A stretch of DNA of 64,000 nt from NCBI GenBank assembly GCA_050084985.1, contig JBITNC010000001.1:148118001-148182000 (forward strand), given 5' to 3'. The stretch comes from Nageia nagi. Lineage: Eukaryota > Pinophyta. The notes beneath the pieces were generated by a model. It saw only the letters and a program-made list of their open reading frames with translations, did not search any database and was not told the DNA's origin. This document shows positions 34,773 to 48,507 of the stretch, in pieces. Within the stretch, counting starts at the first letter, position 1; each line of letters starts with the position of its first letter. The position numbers and the translations under genes were made by a program.

Positions 34773-36888
34773 TATAGTGTGATCAATAGGCAAGGAGAGA
34801 ATGTACTCTACTATATTACCCTTACATCTAGTGATGGGATTCCCAATTCCCATCCAATCTATTTCAATCATATGGCTAAGGTAGAAAAAGAGATAGGTAA
34901 GTCAAATTGCATGGTCCCAAGGGTGTAAAGGATCTCATGCTAGTGGTAATGAGCTCACATGTCAAAAGGAGATACAATCAAAGAAAATGGATGAAGTTGC
35001 CAAGCTAAAAACCAGCTTAGTCCATAAGGATTTAGAGTGCTAGAAAAATAAAAAGTAAAAGTTAAAATGAAATAAAAAGTCAATGATTTTTTTTTATATA
35101 TTCCTAGTTTATACCAAACCCTAGGTATTTCTCCCATTGCCTTTTGGTCTAGTGAAAATATTATTTTATGTATTCATTATGTTTGAAATTATTTTGTATG
35201 ACTACAATTTCTTTTTCAAAAACCAATTTTACAACTTTCACACCAACAGCAGCATCGTTTTCTCCAAATTTGTCCTCCATACAATAGTAATCAATTGCAA
35301 AAGGTACAAACATGTATTTTATTCATTTCATATTTAATATTCAATTATTTATTATTATTTTACATTATTTACATTTATTTATATTAAATAGAGACCACCA
35401 ACAGTGTTGATTTAGTTAAATTGCTAAAAACTTCAAATGCACTACTTTAATTTTCATTATCATAGATTTTAATACATGATCATTTTAAGTATTGGATCAT
35501 TGCAAATGCTAAAATCTTATTCCTAAAGATCAGTTTGATTTAAATTGTATACCACTTTTTCATCTCTAAAATTATACATGGTTTATGGTGGTTGTATACT
35601 TGAAAATTCATGTTTCATTAGCAATTGGATACACTATTTTTCTTGAAGATCAAATCATCCATTCATATTCTACTAGTGGCATGGAAAATATATAATTAAG
35701 TGTGCTTTCAAATGATTGCTATGATTGCATAGTATTACAAGCTCAAAACAATGCAATTTTTTTATTTTACAATCATCTTATAGATAAATTGAATACATAG
35801 TCAACTATTACCAATTCATGCTAAATCTTGAAACTATTATGACAAATGGTATTATTGTTTTCAATCTTAAATAATGCAAAATGATGAGAATGATCTTTAA
35901 TTGAATTTTTTTTAAATTTTGGTACTCAATATAGAAAAATTTATGCTACCAGTAGCGTACAATGATAATAATTTATTTGTAAATGGGGTATGTTATAAAA
36001 TATTTGAATATCTATATGAAAATGTCATTATTTCTTTGAATATGCTATGTTATGGAAATGATGAATAAATTTGCAAAAGACATAATTGATAAATTTTATG
36101 CAAAACATGCTACTAGCAGTGTGGGTATAGTTTGAAAATTTATGCATATTGAAGTATTAAAATGCAAGGCCATTAAATCTTTGAATATTTAGTACATTTA
36201 AAAAAATTGAATGCCATTGTTCATTGTTCTATTAACAAATGTTTTCAAACCCATGGTCATTCCATGAGCAACATCTCTTTTCAATTGCAAGATTATTCCA
36301 AGCTTGATTCATTAAAATTTTTCATTAGATTGATAATCATCATTGTTCCAAGCTTGAGTCATTAAATTTTTTCATCATCTTAGTCTTTATATACTATGAC
36401 TTATCTATCATAGTAGTCTATGCATCATGGATATTATATACCTTAGGAATTAAAAAGTACCTCATGTACTTGCTCTACATAGACTATGAGTTATCTATCA
36501 CAATAGTCTATATAGCATGGTTTATAGCATTTTGAGTTGCATCAACCATAGTGACCCATTACATGTTATATTAATTCCATCCTTACTCTTTACATTGCTT
36601 ATTCTTCATGGATGTGATCTATGTAGGTATATGTTGCTTTGTTTTGCAGATATTATCTAGGTGAGTAGGATTGTCACAGACCACTCACCTCATATAGGGA
36701 CTCCTACTTTTGGCTTGCTTACTTGATGCAACATGAGCTAAGGGAAACCAAGACCAAAAGGGGACAAACAACTTACCATACTTAGCAATTTGACTAAAAT
36801 AGGGAAGTCCACTTTACTATTGAAAATTTTCTTCTCTTCTCTAGACTTCTTTGGATTATGCAATTTCAATATTTTCCTTTACATATCC
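34773..36888 (+). other. 3' non-coding region of the gag-only element (R1)
   Basis: Nearly identical to 18270-20410. No protein family is recognised on either strand; short hydrophobic frames are chance. It ends at the purine tract of LTR-A. Confidence 0.6.
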
Positions 36889-36902
36889 AAATAGGGGAAA
36901 AA
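36889..36902 (+). promoter_or_regulatory. Polypurine tract of the gag-only element (R1)
   Basis: AAATAGGGGAAAAA directly before TGTAGATGCC, identical to R0. It marks the 3' LTR. Confidence 0.85.
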
Positions 36903-37642
36903 TGTAGATGCCTAAAAATGATTTTTTATTTATTTAATAAATCATATTTAGACTTATTTAATGATTAAATGAAAATAATATATAAATCAATATAAATTGT
37001 TATTACAATGCAATACCATGTGCTAGGGCCAATGCAATATCATTTACTATGGTTTATATTTTAAATTATCTTGAAAATAGAAAATATTATTGTTATTGCT
37101 ATGTGTTAACTTTCACTCCTTTTTATCTCCTTGAAGGTTATAAATACGGAAGGTGGAGCTTGACATCCCTATCAAATCTCTTTGATAAGTGGTTGTCCTA
37201 AATATCAAACTTATGGTATCTCTTGATGCCACCTATCTAAAGAAATTTGTTATACTCTGTAAGTTTTATTATCTCTCCTTTGCACATAACAAAAATCATC
37301 AAGTTCTATGCAACCAATGGCATACCATTCCCACATAGCCAGTGGCATGCACATTTTAGATCAAGAGGTACATATTTTGGGGAATGACTCATGGTACCCA
37401 TCTAGCGAATATTGATTGCAAGCTCATCTGAAATCTGATCACAATCCTTTGAATATTCATTGTTGTTCTACTTTGAGGATTGTACACAAACTATCTACTT
37501 ACCCACTTTGTATCAGGTTTATATGTTTCATGTACTTCCATTATGTATCTGATATAGAGCATATCATTGTATAATCATTATATTTATAGACCATTTATTT
37601 ATTTATGTATTTATTTATTAATTACACATTTTTGGGTCTACA
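36903..37642 (+). repeat. LTR-A, 3' LTR of the gag-only element (R1)
   Basis: A 740-bp LTR, very close to the R0 LTR-A and clearly diverged from LTR-B at 26621. The TATA box is at 37139-37146. It is followed by CTAAT. Confidence 0.9.
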
Positions 37643-38996
37643 CTAATATCATATGAAAATCATAAGGTTTAGTGGTCACAATCAGGTTAGATATACTATG
37701 TGATAGTTTTAGATATCAGTTACTCAGTGGTCATTTTTTACCAATAATATTGGTTTAGTTAGTCATGTAGATGATACCTTGGGCAATCTTGTGTAGTTAT
37801 CATACATCACATATAAGTTAAATTAATCAATATAGTCACATATCAACTTCAAAAAAGTTGTAGGGTCTAAATCAATGAGAGGCTTAGCATATGTGCTAAC
37901 ATTAGCGCTTGCATTGACATCTTTGCAATCAAATTATTCTTCATAGGTAAGTACATGTATTATTTTTAAATATCTTAGATTTACATTCACAATAGTTATT
38001 TAATCATATCATTATTCATTATTTGCTTAGCATATCATGTCTTTTTTTGGTGGATGTTAAATAACCATCACTACTTTTTTCATTTGGTTGGAACTAAACC
38101 AACCATTTTTCTTATGTTAGCTTGGTGATTGGGACTAAACTAATCATCAGTATAATGGCCATGTTATCATTGGTACTATAATCATGCATTATTGGTAAAT
38201 ATTCAAACTAATCAACCCTTAATCACATATAAGAATGGTACATGTACCTCATGATGATGAGTAGCATATCACATAACATGGTTGGAAAACATTCAAACCA
38301 ATATGTATTTGAGTCACCTTTTCTTATTGAGTCATAACTAACCTCCATCTTTGAGTCACCTTTGTTAGTTTGGTCTTAACTAACCTTTATCTTTGAGTCA
38401 TCTCTTTTAGTTGGATCTCAACTAACCATGACCATATTATTTTTCCTAAGTCACATGTTTCATATAGGAATGGTACATGTACCTTATGATGATTTTAACA
38501 TATATGGTTATCATTGCGTGTCTTGTATATAGGAATGGGGCATGTACCCCATAACAATGTGGACAAACCTTTATCATAGTTTCTTATGTATGCATATAAG
38601 AATGTGATATTGATTATTTTTGTATTCAGTGTTTGCAAGATGTTGTATGCATATTCTATTACTTTCATCATTGATCCATTATTGTTATATCATTTGTGAT
38701 GAAATATTATGATATTCTATACTACTATCATTGCCATATCTTTTACAAGTTAACAATCATATATGTGCTTGTAAGTATGTGCCTCTCATTTTTAGGTTTC
38801 ATTCTTTACTCTTAATTGATTCTACTACACACAAGCCATTACATCTCACAACCAAGGGAAAGAGGGGGTAATATATATCATCAAATCCTTGATGATCCAA
38901 ATAGCTAAACTAGGGAAGTGTCAAATGTTTCTTCTCTTTACCTTTACTTCATTTGCAATCATAATATTATTTCAAGATTGAATTTCATTATACTTA
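37643..38996 (+). other. 3' non-coding region of the LTR-C element (R1)
   Basis: Copy of 21165-22518 with only scattered differences. No gene is seen. Confidence 0.6.
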
Positions 38997-39011
38997 TAAA
39001 GGAGGGGCATC
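38997..39011 (+). promoter_or_regulatory. Polypurine-tract-like site before LTR-C (R1)
   Basis: TAAAGGAGGGGCATC just before TGTTGACACC, identical to R0. Confidence 0.6.
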
Positions 39012-41190
39012 TGTTGACACCTAAAAGTGGTCCCTTTAATAGGATCCCACTTAGGTGCAAATTTAAACACATATTTAATCATATTTTAGTCATATTTTAC
39101 CTTATTATCATATATTTCTCATGTTCTATTCTGTTCTTCTATTTTACCTTATTTACTTTTTGTATTTTTTTGCTTTATTTTTATTTTTTACCAAACTGTA
39201 AGGAAAAGAAAGCAAACATCAAACATAGTAATTCTATTTTTTATCTTTTGTATTTATATTGGCGAGAAAATAATCAAATGCACAAACAGCCTACATGCAT
39301 ACTTGTCTTTTTGGTGTGATTATTTTTTTTTTAACTTTTTGACATATCAAAATAATCTTTTTTAATATGAGTGATATGAATTGTATATTTTAATTCTCTT
39401 AATATTTCTAAATTATTTTTTCTAGTCAAGTGTTTAAACAAGGTAGGTTGGTAATCATACTAGGCAATCTATGGCTAAGTAACAACTTCGTACTTAAAAT
39501 GGTCCTCTTAGTGCAATGGAAATCAAGGAATGCTACTGATAATTATATCAATGATGAAATCCAAGTATAGTTCCCCTCTTTTATAGTCATTTGATAGAAA
39601 ATAAATAATTCTAACCTATGAACCTAGTTTTTATCTTCAAGTTTTGGATCTAATGCTCATAATATTTTATCGATGGTAACATAAGAGAATAAGAATAAAT
39701 GCTTGGTAATTTCCTCCAACTCATTGATGTTCATTTTAATAGGTATAATGATCATGTATTTAACAAAAATAAAGTACTCATGGATGCAATTTCTAACTCT
39801 CCCAATCATACATGTCTATTAATTAAGCGTTTTTTAATGTGATTTAAACAATTTTTTAATTAATGAATAAGTTGATCTAAATATCCCATGAGATTCATTA
39901 CCTTTTAATGAGATACATTAATAAAAGAGAATATTAATATTTGGTTATTACCTCTTAATGAGGTTCATTAATCAAAGGAATTATTAATATATGGTTCATT
40001 ACCTCTTCTTACAAGTCATAACATCTTTCGATTGCCTTTCAAATTGGTAAGGGTAGATAACTAAGAAGCCTTTAATGTGAGTAAATTTTCTTTAATGTAG
40101 GTTCATTTCCCCTCATTATGGGTCACAATCCTTTGATCACCTCTTAGCATGGTAAGGATGATAAGTAAGAGCATTAATGTGTTAAAAGTAGCCACTAGAT
40201 TCTTTAACTGATTTAACGTATCATAATCTACCTTAAACTTTATTAATTCACCTTAAATTCATTCCAAAATTAATGATGATTAATTACCACTTCCAAGCTG
40301 AAAAAAAAAGTTGATTTATCCTTTTTCTATCAAATCCATTCTAGTCACCTCAAATCGATTTTCAATGCAAAGGGAGAGAATAAGTGGATAAGATAGAAAA
40401 ATACTAATTGAATGGGTTTTTTTTGTTTGTACAATCCTTTCCCAAACAAACAAGTAAATAAACTTTTGAAACTTACAAAATAAAATATAAAAAATAATGC
40501 ATTTTACTATTGATATTCAATACCCTCCCCTACATGCATTTTGAGCATAGGGATCACAAACAAGGTGTTCATTTTGATTTTTGATATTAGTTCCTAAGTT
40601 GCACTTGCAATATTTAAAAGATTAAAAATTTGACCTCTTTTTTGAATTGTTGGTGTTTTGAACCTAGTTTCTAGCATCTTGGTCCAGTCATCGACATCTT
40701 ATATCCAATTATTAGCAATTCTACAATGGAAAAACATATAACACATAAAATGAAATTAGTTTCACTAACACACTATATAAACCATAAAAATCAAATGTGA
40801 AGATGTGGAAAACCTCCTAAATTTCATCACTGAGGTTATTTTCATATGAGGGGCCCTCCTTCTAGTGCCAAAATATCATACTCAAAAAGTAACCCTATTA
40901 GCAAACAAGATAAGATATGTCATGACCAATATTTTCTTTATTACTCATGAATAGACCTCAATGATACAATTACAAATCTATTTTGCTTTGTTGGCTTGTA
41001 AAAGGGATTTGTAAAAAATAATGTTTTGGCCTTTATAGGCCTATTTACAATGTCTACAATCCTTAAAAACTATCTTCTAAAACCTATAAGATGTTTTTAT
41101 TTCTTTTTCTTCTGCTCTATACTAATGTCACCAATCAACTTTGTTGCCCTAAACCTGTGGATCCTACACATATGTGAATAGAAACTTTAT
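39012..41190 (+). repeat. LTR-C, 3'-truncated (R1)
   Basis: Same start as the R0 LTR-C. A short block near 40298 is missing compared with 23820-23870. The last roughly 500 bp are lost in an 870-bp deletion that also removed the integrase zinc domain; the joint is near 41191, where ATCAA meets AATCCC. Confidence 0.75.
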
Positions 41191-41192
41191 CA

Positions 41193-42015
41193 ATCCCAAA
41201 ATTAGTGAGGGAAAAACATTTATCCTATTTTCTATAGAATACTTCACAAAATAGGCAAAAGTTGTACCTTTGAGATCCTCCAAAAAGCCTCAACTTATGA
41301 AATTCATGAATGAAAACATCATAGATAGATTGGTGTTTCATCTCATGTCATAATATATACAAAAAGAATTTTAGAAGCAAATAAGTCAAGGATTTTTGTA
41401 AGAGTTTTAAGATCAAGCAAAGGTTCTCATCAACCTACTATCCATAAGGTAATGGACAAGCAAAAATAACTAACAAGATCATTTTAAACATCTTTTGTAA
41501 GATAATTAAGAAGAATCATAAAGTTTAGCATTCATAACTTAATATGCATTATGGGCATACAGAAGAAGCATCTAGTTAGCTATAGGTTGTACTCCATTTT
41601 CATTGGTCTACAAATATGAGGTAGTATTACCATTAGAGGTAGAGATACCATCATTGAGGGTGACCCTATAAGGCATTATTGATTGGGAAGAGAAGCAAAA
41701 TACAAGACTAAGATAGTTAGAAGGATTGGATGAAAAGAGATTCCACACCTTAGAACATATCAAAAAAGAGCCAACAAAGTGTATGGCAAGAATATTGTAC
41801 CATGTCAATTCCAAGTGGATGATTTAGTACTCAAGAAGAATCATCATAACTTGCAGGCTGAAAAATAGGACAAAGGTAAGTTTGAGACCAATTGGATTGG
41901 TCCATACATCAATAAGACCAAATATCCAAATAGCACATATAGGTTGGCAATAGTTTATGGGAAAGTTAACAATTTTTTAACCAATGCAAAGCATCTCAAA
42001 TCCTTTTATGCATAA
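41193..42015 (+). pseudogene. Integrase C-terminal part of the LTR-C element (R1)
   Basis: Begins inside the catalytic core because of the deletion joint, then follows the R0 copy to the stop at 42013-42015. The PQGNGQ-like motif is better preserved here (41429-41462), reading YYP-stop-GNGQAKITNKI. The end carries WIGPYINKTKYPNSTYRLAI and SFYA. LTR-B of R2 follows after 177 bp. Confidence 0.78.
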
Positions 42016-42192
42016 GGAAATCTTTTCACATAGGTTCTAAAGGTCATCCTTCAATTAATCATTAGTATAGAGGTTAGGTATTAGGATCCTAGCTCCATTT
42101 TTATTCTATCTAGCTACCCCCTACATTAGCTTTTTGTGTAAAATTCACTAGTCATACTAGCATTCACACTGGTATTCTTAGCATATTCTAAG

Positions 42193-42932
42193 TGTAGAAT
42201 CCTAAAATTGATTTATTATTTCTTTAATAAATCATATTCATAATTATTTAATGATTAAATCAAAATAATACATAAATCAAGATAAATTGTTATTACAATG
42301 CAATACCATGTGCTAGGGCCAATGTAATATCATATATCATGGCCTATATTTTAAATTATCTTTAATATAGAAAATATTATTGTTATTTCTATGTGTTGGC
42401 TTTCACTTCTTTTTAAATCCTTGTAGGTTATAAATATAGGAGGTGAAGGTTGAAATCCTTATTAGATCTCTCTGATAGGTGGTTGTCCCAGACATCAAAC
42501 TTATAGTGTCTCTTGAAGCCACCTATCTTGAGAAATTTTTAATACTCTCTAAGTTTTGTTATTTCTCCTTTATGTGCAAAATAAATTATCAAGTTCAACA
42601 CAACCAACGACTTACCATTTCCACCTAGCCAATAATGTGTGACTTTTAGATTGAGAGGTTGAAATTTTGGGGAATGAATCATGGTACCCTTCTAGCAAAT
42701 ATTCATTATGAGCTCATCTAAAATATAATTACAATCCTCCAAAGATTCAGTATTTTTCTACTTTGAGGATTGTACACAAACTAGATACTTTCCCATTCTT
42801 TATCAAGTTTATATGCTTCATGTACTTTCATTTTGTATCTGATATAGAGCATATCATTGTAAAATCATTGTATTCATAGACCATTTATTTATTTATGTAT
42901 TTATTCATTAATTATATATTTTTGGATCTAAA
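42193..42932 (+). repeat. LTR-B, 5' LTR (R2)
   Basis: A 740-bp LTR preceded by CTAAG, with a TATA box at 42429-42436. Its end reads TCTAAA instead of TCTACA, a single C-to-A change at the terminal CA. Confidence 0.9.
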
Positions 42933-43069
42933 TTTTAGTGAAATCAATATTCTTACACACCTAGGTCTTCACCTAGGGCATCCTTTCTAAAAAGTCATGA
43001 ATCCATTTTCACTATTATTCATCCCTAGAAAATGATAAAACTAGGGTTTATTCTACCTATGTTTTAAAA

Positions 43070-45255
43070 ATGGATTTAAATGTAGAAAAACCTAAGGTAT
43101 CTAGGGGAAAGGTTAATTTTAATGATATTTAGAGAAGTGTTAGGCATAACCTTGACCTTCCTCTACAATAACCTCACCCTCGTAACCATGATACTTGTAG
43201 TGACTCTAAATCTACAAGCTTTAGTAAGAAAATGGATATTATTGGTGAAACTATTTATAGATTTGATATAAATATTGAACATTATGAATTTGAAACTATA
43301 ATTTTGAATAATAATGAGGATATTTCTGATGACAATGCCAAAATTAAACAATTAGATAGAATTCCTAGCCATATTTGATCTACTTAAAAATTGCTATCTG
43401 GTAGACAAAAGTTGGAATATTTTCTTACTCATAATGCTAAAATTGTTATTGATATTCTAAACAATTATGAGCTACTAGAAGAAAAATGTGTAGCTTTGCA
43501 ATTTTCAAATAGTTTATTTTCTTATGAACATACATCTCGTGAAGGAAATAATGATGCTTAAAATAGACACCATTAATGGCATGTCATCCTATGAACATGT
43601 CACCACTAGTGTACATGAAGTTGAGATGGAAACTCCTCCTAAAGGAAGCAATGATGATTCAAATCCCCTGAGTGAAGTAGTTGTTGAGAAAAATGGAGAA
43701 GAAAATGAAGATGAATATTATGACTACCATATTCTCAAGCTTGACTACTTTTAAATAGGTACACTTCCTAGAGGTAAGCATATTGTACAAGATGATGATC
43801 ATGATGCTCAGATTTAAGTACAAGTTGCAAATCCTATTAATGATTCTTATAAGAAAAATCATGATTCATCATTAGAGAATCATAATATGAAAATTGAGTT
43901 CCTCCATAATATTTAGGACATCATTCCTTTTCATTTCGAGCCTTATACACAACAATTAGAGTTTACGATAAAATTGCATGATAAATTAGAACATGAAAGA
44001 GTAAATAGAATTGGACCATTTCTTGTACTTAAAGAGAATGAACTTAGAAGTGCAAAGATTACAAATCAAACCCCTCCACCACCCCTAATAGATAGTATAC
44101 TTATGGTTTCAAATACAACTAAAGAAAGGATAAAGAAGTTGGAAATGGAATTGCTTAATGATGACACTGATGATTTCTTATTTTGCTTAAAATTTCCTTT
44201 AACTAATAGAATTTTTTCTAAAGTGTTCAATGGGAAAAAGAGTATTAAATTTACAAAGTTTTATGGTTTACAATATCCTATTATGCATGTTAGAAAATTT
44301 CAAGAAGAAGGTATGGTATATATGCATGATAAAGATTTGCTTGCTAAATTATTTTCATATCGTTTAAAATATGATGCATTGAAATGGTACTTTCTTTTTC
44401 TTGAAAAGAGTATTGATAAGTATGAGGATTTGATTCATCAATTTTTGCAAAACTTTAAATACAATATTGCTAAAACATTTCTTTAAATATTTGCAAAAAA
44501 TTAAGCAATTGCCTAACCAATCTTTGTCTAATTTTGTGAAAGAATGGAAACAAACTGCTAATAAGATTACAATGCCTGAGCAAGATTTGAAAGATACATT
44601 TGTAAATGCATTATTTCCTTTGTATAAGCTATTGGTTATCTCTAATATTGATATGAAATTGGATGAAATGATGGATGTTTTATTTAAAAAATAGGTTTGT
44701 ATTAAAAAAATATATGATATGCATAGTAACAAACCTCAAACATATGATAAAAAGGTAAACACTCCTAAAATAAATAAGAAATATGAAATCAATAATGTTG
44801 ATAATAAAAATCATAAAACTCAAACATACAACAAGAAAACCCCTTAAAGAAATAATAAACATCAAAGGAAATTTATATAGTTGACTGATACTATTGACAA
44901 TATACTTAACATGTTATTGAAAGAGGAACTTATTAAGATTCCACCTACTGTTGAACCTAAATTACCTAATGGTGTGCCTAAAAATTTTATATATGAGGAA
45001 TGTTGCAATTATCATAGGGTACTTGGACATCTAATAAGAAACTACAAGACTCTAAGGCATATTATTCAGGATTTTATTAATAAGAAAGCAATTAGGATGG
45101 ATAATAATTCTAATATGGATGATGGGCCTATGCACCCTAATAATGGACAATTAGGGGTGTTCACAAATCCTTTACCTCCTTCACAACATAGAGGTTGTAT
45201 TGTTATGGTATGTACTTTACATGGTTTGAATTATTATTTTACTAATAAATTTTGA
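43070..45255 (+). pseudogene. gag: Gag pseudogene, R2 copy
   Basis: Same layout as the R1 copy. The core is open from 43974 to 44486, then a 2-bp loss near 44480 (ACATTTC for AAATTTCAC) shifts the frame. The following frame carries stops at 44692-44694 (TAG), near 44845 (TAA) and 44878-44880 (TAG). The C-terminus 44881-45255 keeps CNYHRVLGHLIRNY, so the last knuckle Cys is changed to Tyr. The TAA is shared with R0 and the 44878 TAG is shared with R1, a mosaic pattern. Preceded by a 137-bp leader. Confidence 0.87.
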
Positions 45256-46061
45256 TGCAATAATAAAAATTAAAAGAATGATGCACAAGACATGAAATTC
45301 AATGCTAATAACAACATGCATCATTGTTGATACATCATCCATGGCATGAAAAAAAAAAAAAAAAAACATGCTTATCTTTGTTCCTAACTCTACAAAGTGT
45401 GTTTAGGTTGCAAAAATACCCTAAGTACATAAAATTATTACTTAAAATATAAAACTAGTAATTGTAGTGTACATTAGCTAGGTTGTTTCTTTATTTGGTC
45501 ATTATGAATTGTTGTTTATTGTATGTATATGTTTATTAAATTTTTCATTTCATGACAAATTATGCTTTCACTTTTCCTTGAAATTTTCATTCTCTAACCT
45601 AAAACTCATGTCGCTAGTAGTGTTCCACCTATTTACAAGCCACTAATGATGTGCATTTCCTAGAATAGAATTAAAATGAGTAATATTTTATTGATGATTT
45701 TTATATTTATGACTCATTGAGGTGATGAAAATATAAATTTAATGTTGTTACAAGAAAAATTTCAACCTTGTTTTTTTTGCCTCCTTTGGTACCTTGAAAC
45801 CTAGCTAGAAGGTTTGCTTATTTATTTCATTATTTATTGAGAATTTTAATGGGATATTGCATTAATACATATTTAATTGTATTGTTTGGATTCATTGAAA
45901 CTTAAACATTGTATACATGATGTTTTAGTGGGTGGTTCATTGCTTAAACTTATACTTTGTGAGCTTACATTATGCAAAAATAAAATTGAACCATTCACAT
46001 TCTTATATAAGGCAAATAAAATAAACCACACATATTTTTACACAAGGTTGAAGAAAAAATG

Positions 46062-46064
<3 letters not shown>
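45256..46064. other. Non-coding stretch after gag (R2)
   Basis: Matches 29685-30495 closely. No coding signature; a longer A-run is present near 45350. Confidence 0.6.

Positions 46065-46156
<92 letters not shown>
46065..46156. repeat. Compound (AT)n(GT)n microsatellite (R2)
   Basis: About 20 AT units to 46104 followed by about 26 GT units to 46156. It occupies the same place as the AT tract of R0 and the TG tract of R1. Confidence 0.96.
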
Positions 46157-46158
<2 letters not shown>

Positions 46159-46261
46159 CAAAATGAATCATATAATGTACAATATGGGGTGGAACCCAAT
46201 GTCTATAGTCTATTCTATTGATGGGCACTACTTCCACTACTAACATTAAGTAATCCCCCAT

Positions 46262-47929
46262 GTCCTCTACCTAACTTAGTGGCTAATACCATTGCCTCCT
46301 AATAATGATACCCCCCTAGACATAGTACTAGTGTCGATCCCTTGAGCTAATAAGAGAGCCTTCATCCTCTCATAATTCTCCCAAAGTGTGGTTATCTCAC
46401 CCTCCTACCACCTAATTTGATCCATGAGGATTTGCATGAAAGCCCACTACTCATTGGGTGGAGGCATATCCACCCTCTCCTACAACCTCTTTATATATTG
46501 CTCTAGTGTAGCAATCTATGTGTTTTGAGTTGGAAGTGTGGCTTGTAAGGCTACCAATTATACCTTAAGAGGCTTAAGCCTCTCTTTCTTCACATTTAGG
46601 GATGCCATTCATGTCTCTATCTCTCCTACAAATAATATGTGCATTGTTCACCATCTAATCATATATTAAATTGAAAAATTTTGTATTTGGTTAGTCTTTT
46701 TACTTGGTACCATAGTCTTGACTAGTGCAACTAATATTGGTGCTATTCCTCCTTCCTACATGGGAATATCATGCATAGGATTGTTAACCTAGTAGGGATC
46801 ATCCTCAAAAGACCACTCACTCACTACTACCTTCTCCTCCTCCTTATCATCTTCTTCCATGCCCAAATTGATAGGAAGAACTCCTAGCCACCAGGTGGTA
46901 TATGCCTAAACTACTCCTGATGACTACTACATCATGTACTTTTAGCTCCTCCCATGTGAACCTCCATGTAGGAATAACCTATTCTCCTATAGGTCCATCT
47001 CTCTCTTCCAATATACAATAGTAAAAAATCAAAACTAATGGGATCTCTTATTGGAACCCACACTACTTAAGTACCCAATGGGGATTGTATGGATCCATCA
47101 CCTTCCTCTTGGTCTAGAGGAAGCACTCTTGATGAACCCATGAAAGTTGTCAGATATCATCCTCCCATACATAGTCAGCATAGAAGACCCATATTAGGTC
47201 CTTCACATATGATTCATCGATCTCTCTTCTCCTCACCTCCAATGACTATCTCTTGGGTCCTCTTAACCCTTCTATAAACCAACTAGTCTCACCACCATGA
47301 TGTTCTTGTAGGCCCACACTCGAAGAAGACTCACATGAGCTACTATGACATTAAACTTTTCAATGATCACAAAAATGTACAAATTCTTATATAGTTGCAC
47401 TAAGACTAGCAGTCCCCATGTGAATTGTGTGCCTCTCACATACATCTCCTGTACAACCAAAACTAGGCCAAGTGGAAAGGAAGAGCTACTATTATTTGGA
47501 CATAGATATGTTGAGATAATCATAATGATTTGTAACTATAGTTTGTCTATTTAGTTGTGCAAATTGAAACACCTATACCAAGCTGACTACTAGGTTCTCC
47601 CAATCATGGTCTCCATCTCTAGTCAACCACAAATCTAGTTGCTCTAGTATATTATTATCTAATACCTCCATCTAATGTACTAATCTTCCCCTAATGGTAA
47701 TCATCCATGTCTAGTAAACATCTAAGAGAGTGATAATCATTTAACCTAGGGGCAAGTGAAAGGTGTTGCAATCTAGATCCCAACTCTCTACTAGTTTTTT
47801 CAATAGGGGCATGTCTTGCTAGATGTGTCCAATAATGGCTAGGTCTGCTAGCTCACATCATGTAAGGATATCATCATAATGGTTTGTCCTTGGCCATGAC
47901 CTTACCTTCTTTAACATGGTTGTAGCCAT
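46262..47929 (-). pseudogene. Antisense PMD-like pseudogene (R2)
   Basis: The minus-strand ATG is at 47929. It keeps LVE-WDLDCNTFHLP near 47780, GTQFTWGLLVLVQLYKNLY and LLRVWAYKN within 47272-47523. Several stops break the N-terminal part. The same conserved segments survive in all five copies in the window, but this mostly reflects recent duplication. Confidence 0.6.
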
Positions 47930-48103
47930 TGGCCCACCCCAATGAGCACCTTATGCTCCTCCAAGGAAATATAAACATTTATTAAAACTAAATACATGTA
48001 TTGTTAAATAAAAAAATTTCAAATTCAAAGTCATTAAACTAATATATAATAGAAATTAGAATTTGTAATTAAAAAATAAATTGGCAAGAGAAATGACTTA
48101 CAG

Positions 48104-48507
48104 TGTTATGATGCTACAAATATGAAAATGGGTAATATTGTAAAAGGAAATGAATATTGATTTGAAATAGGAAAATGATAACTATCTATTGGAAATAACA
48201 AAGCATGCATTGCTAAATAGAACACAAAATAGCATCAATAAGTAGATAAGAATATAATTTTACTGAATAGGAACAAAATCATAGGCCACTTCAAGGGGGA
48301 TACCTTCTTACAACTCCAAAGGTAAAAAATAATGTTCAAGATGCCTTTATCTACACACTTCCTATCTATTTATATTAAATGAACCCTAACCCTAATAGTA
48401 TTGCAAAATTGAGCCTCACCCTTACAATCACAATATTATAATATATGCTAACAATTTAATAAAATACTAACACTAACACTAAAATGTTAGGATGTGGGAT
48501 CCTAACA
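48104..48507 (-). repeat. Chromovirus 3' LTR (R2)
   Basis: A 404-bp LTR. The minus strand starts TGTTAGGATCCCACATCC at 48507, directly after the purine tract (plus complement 48508-48523). Confidence 0.94.
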
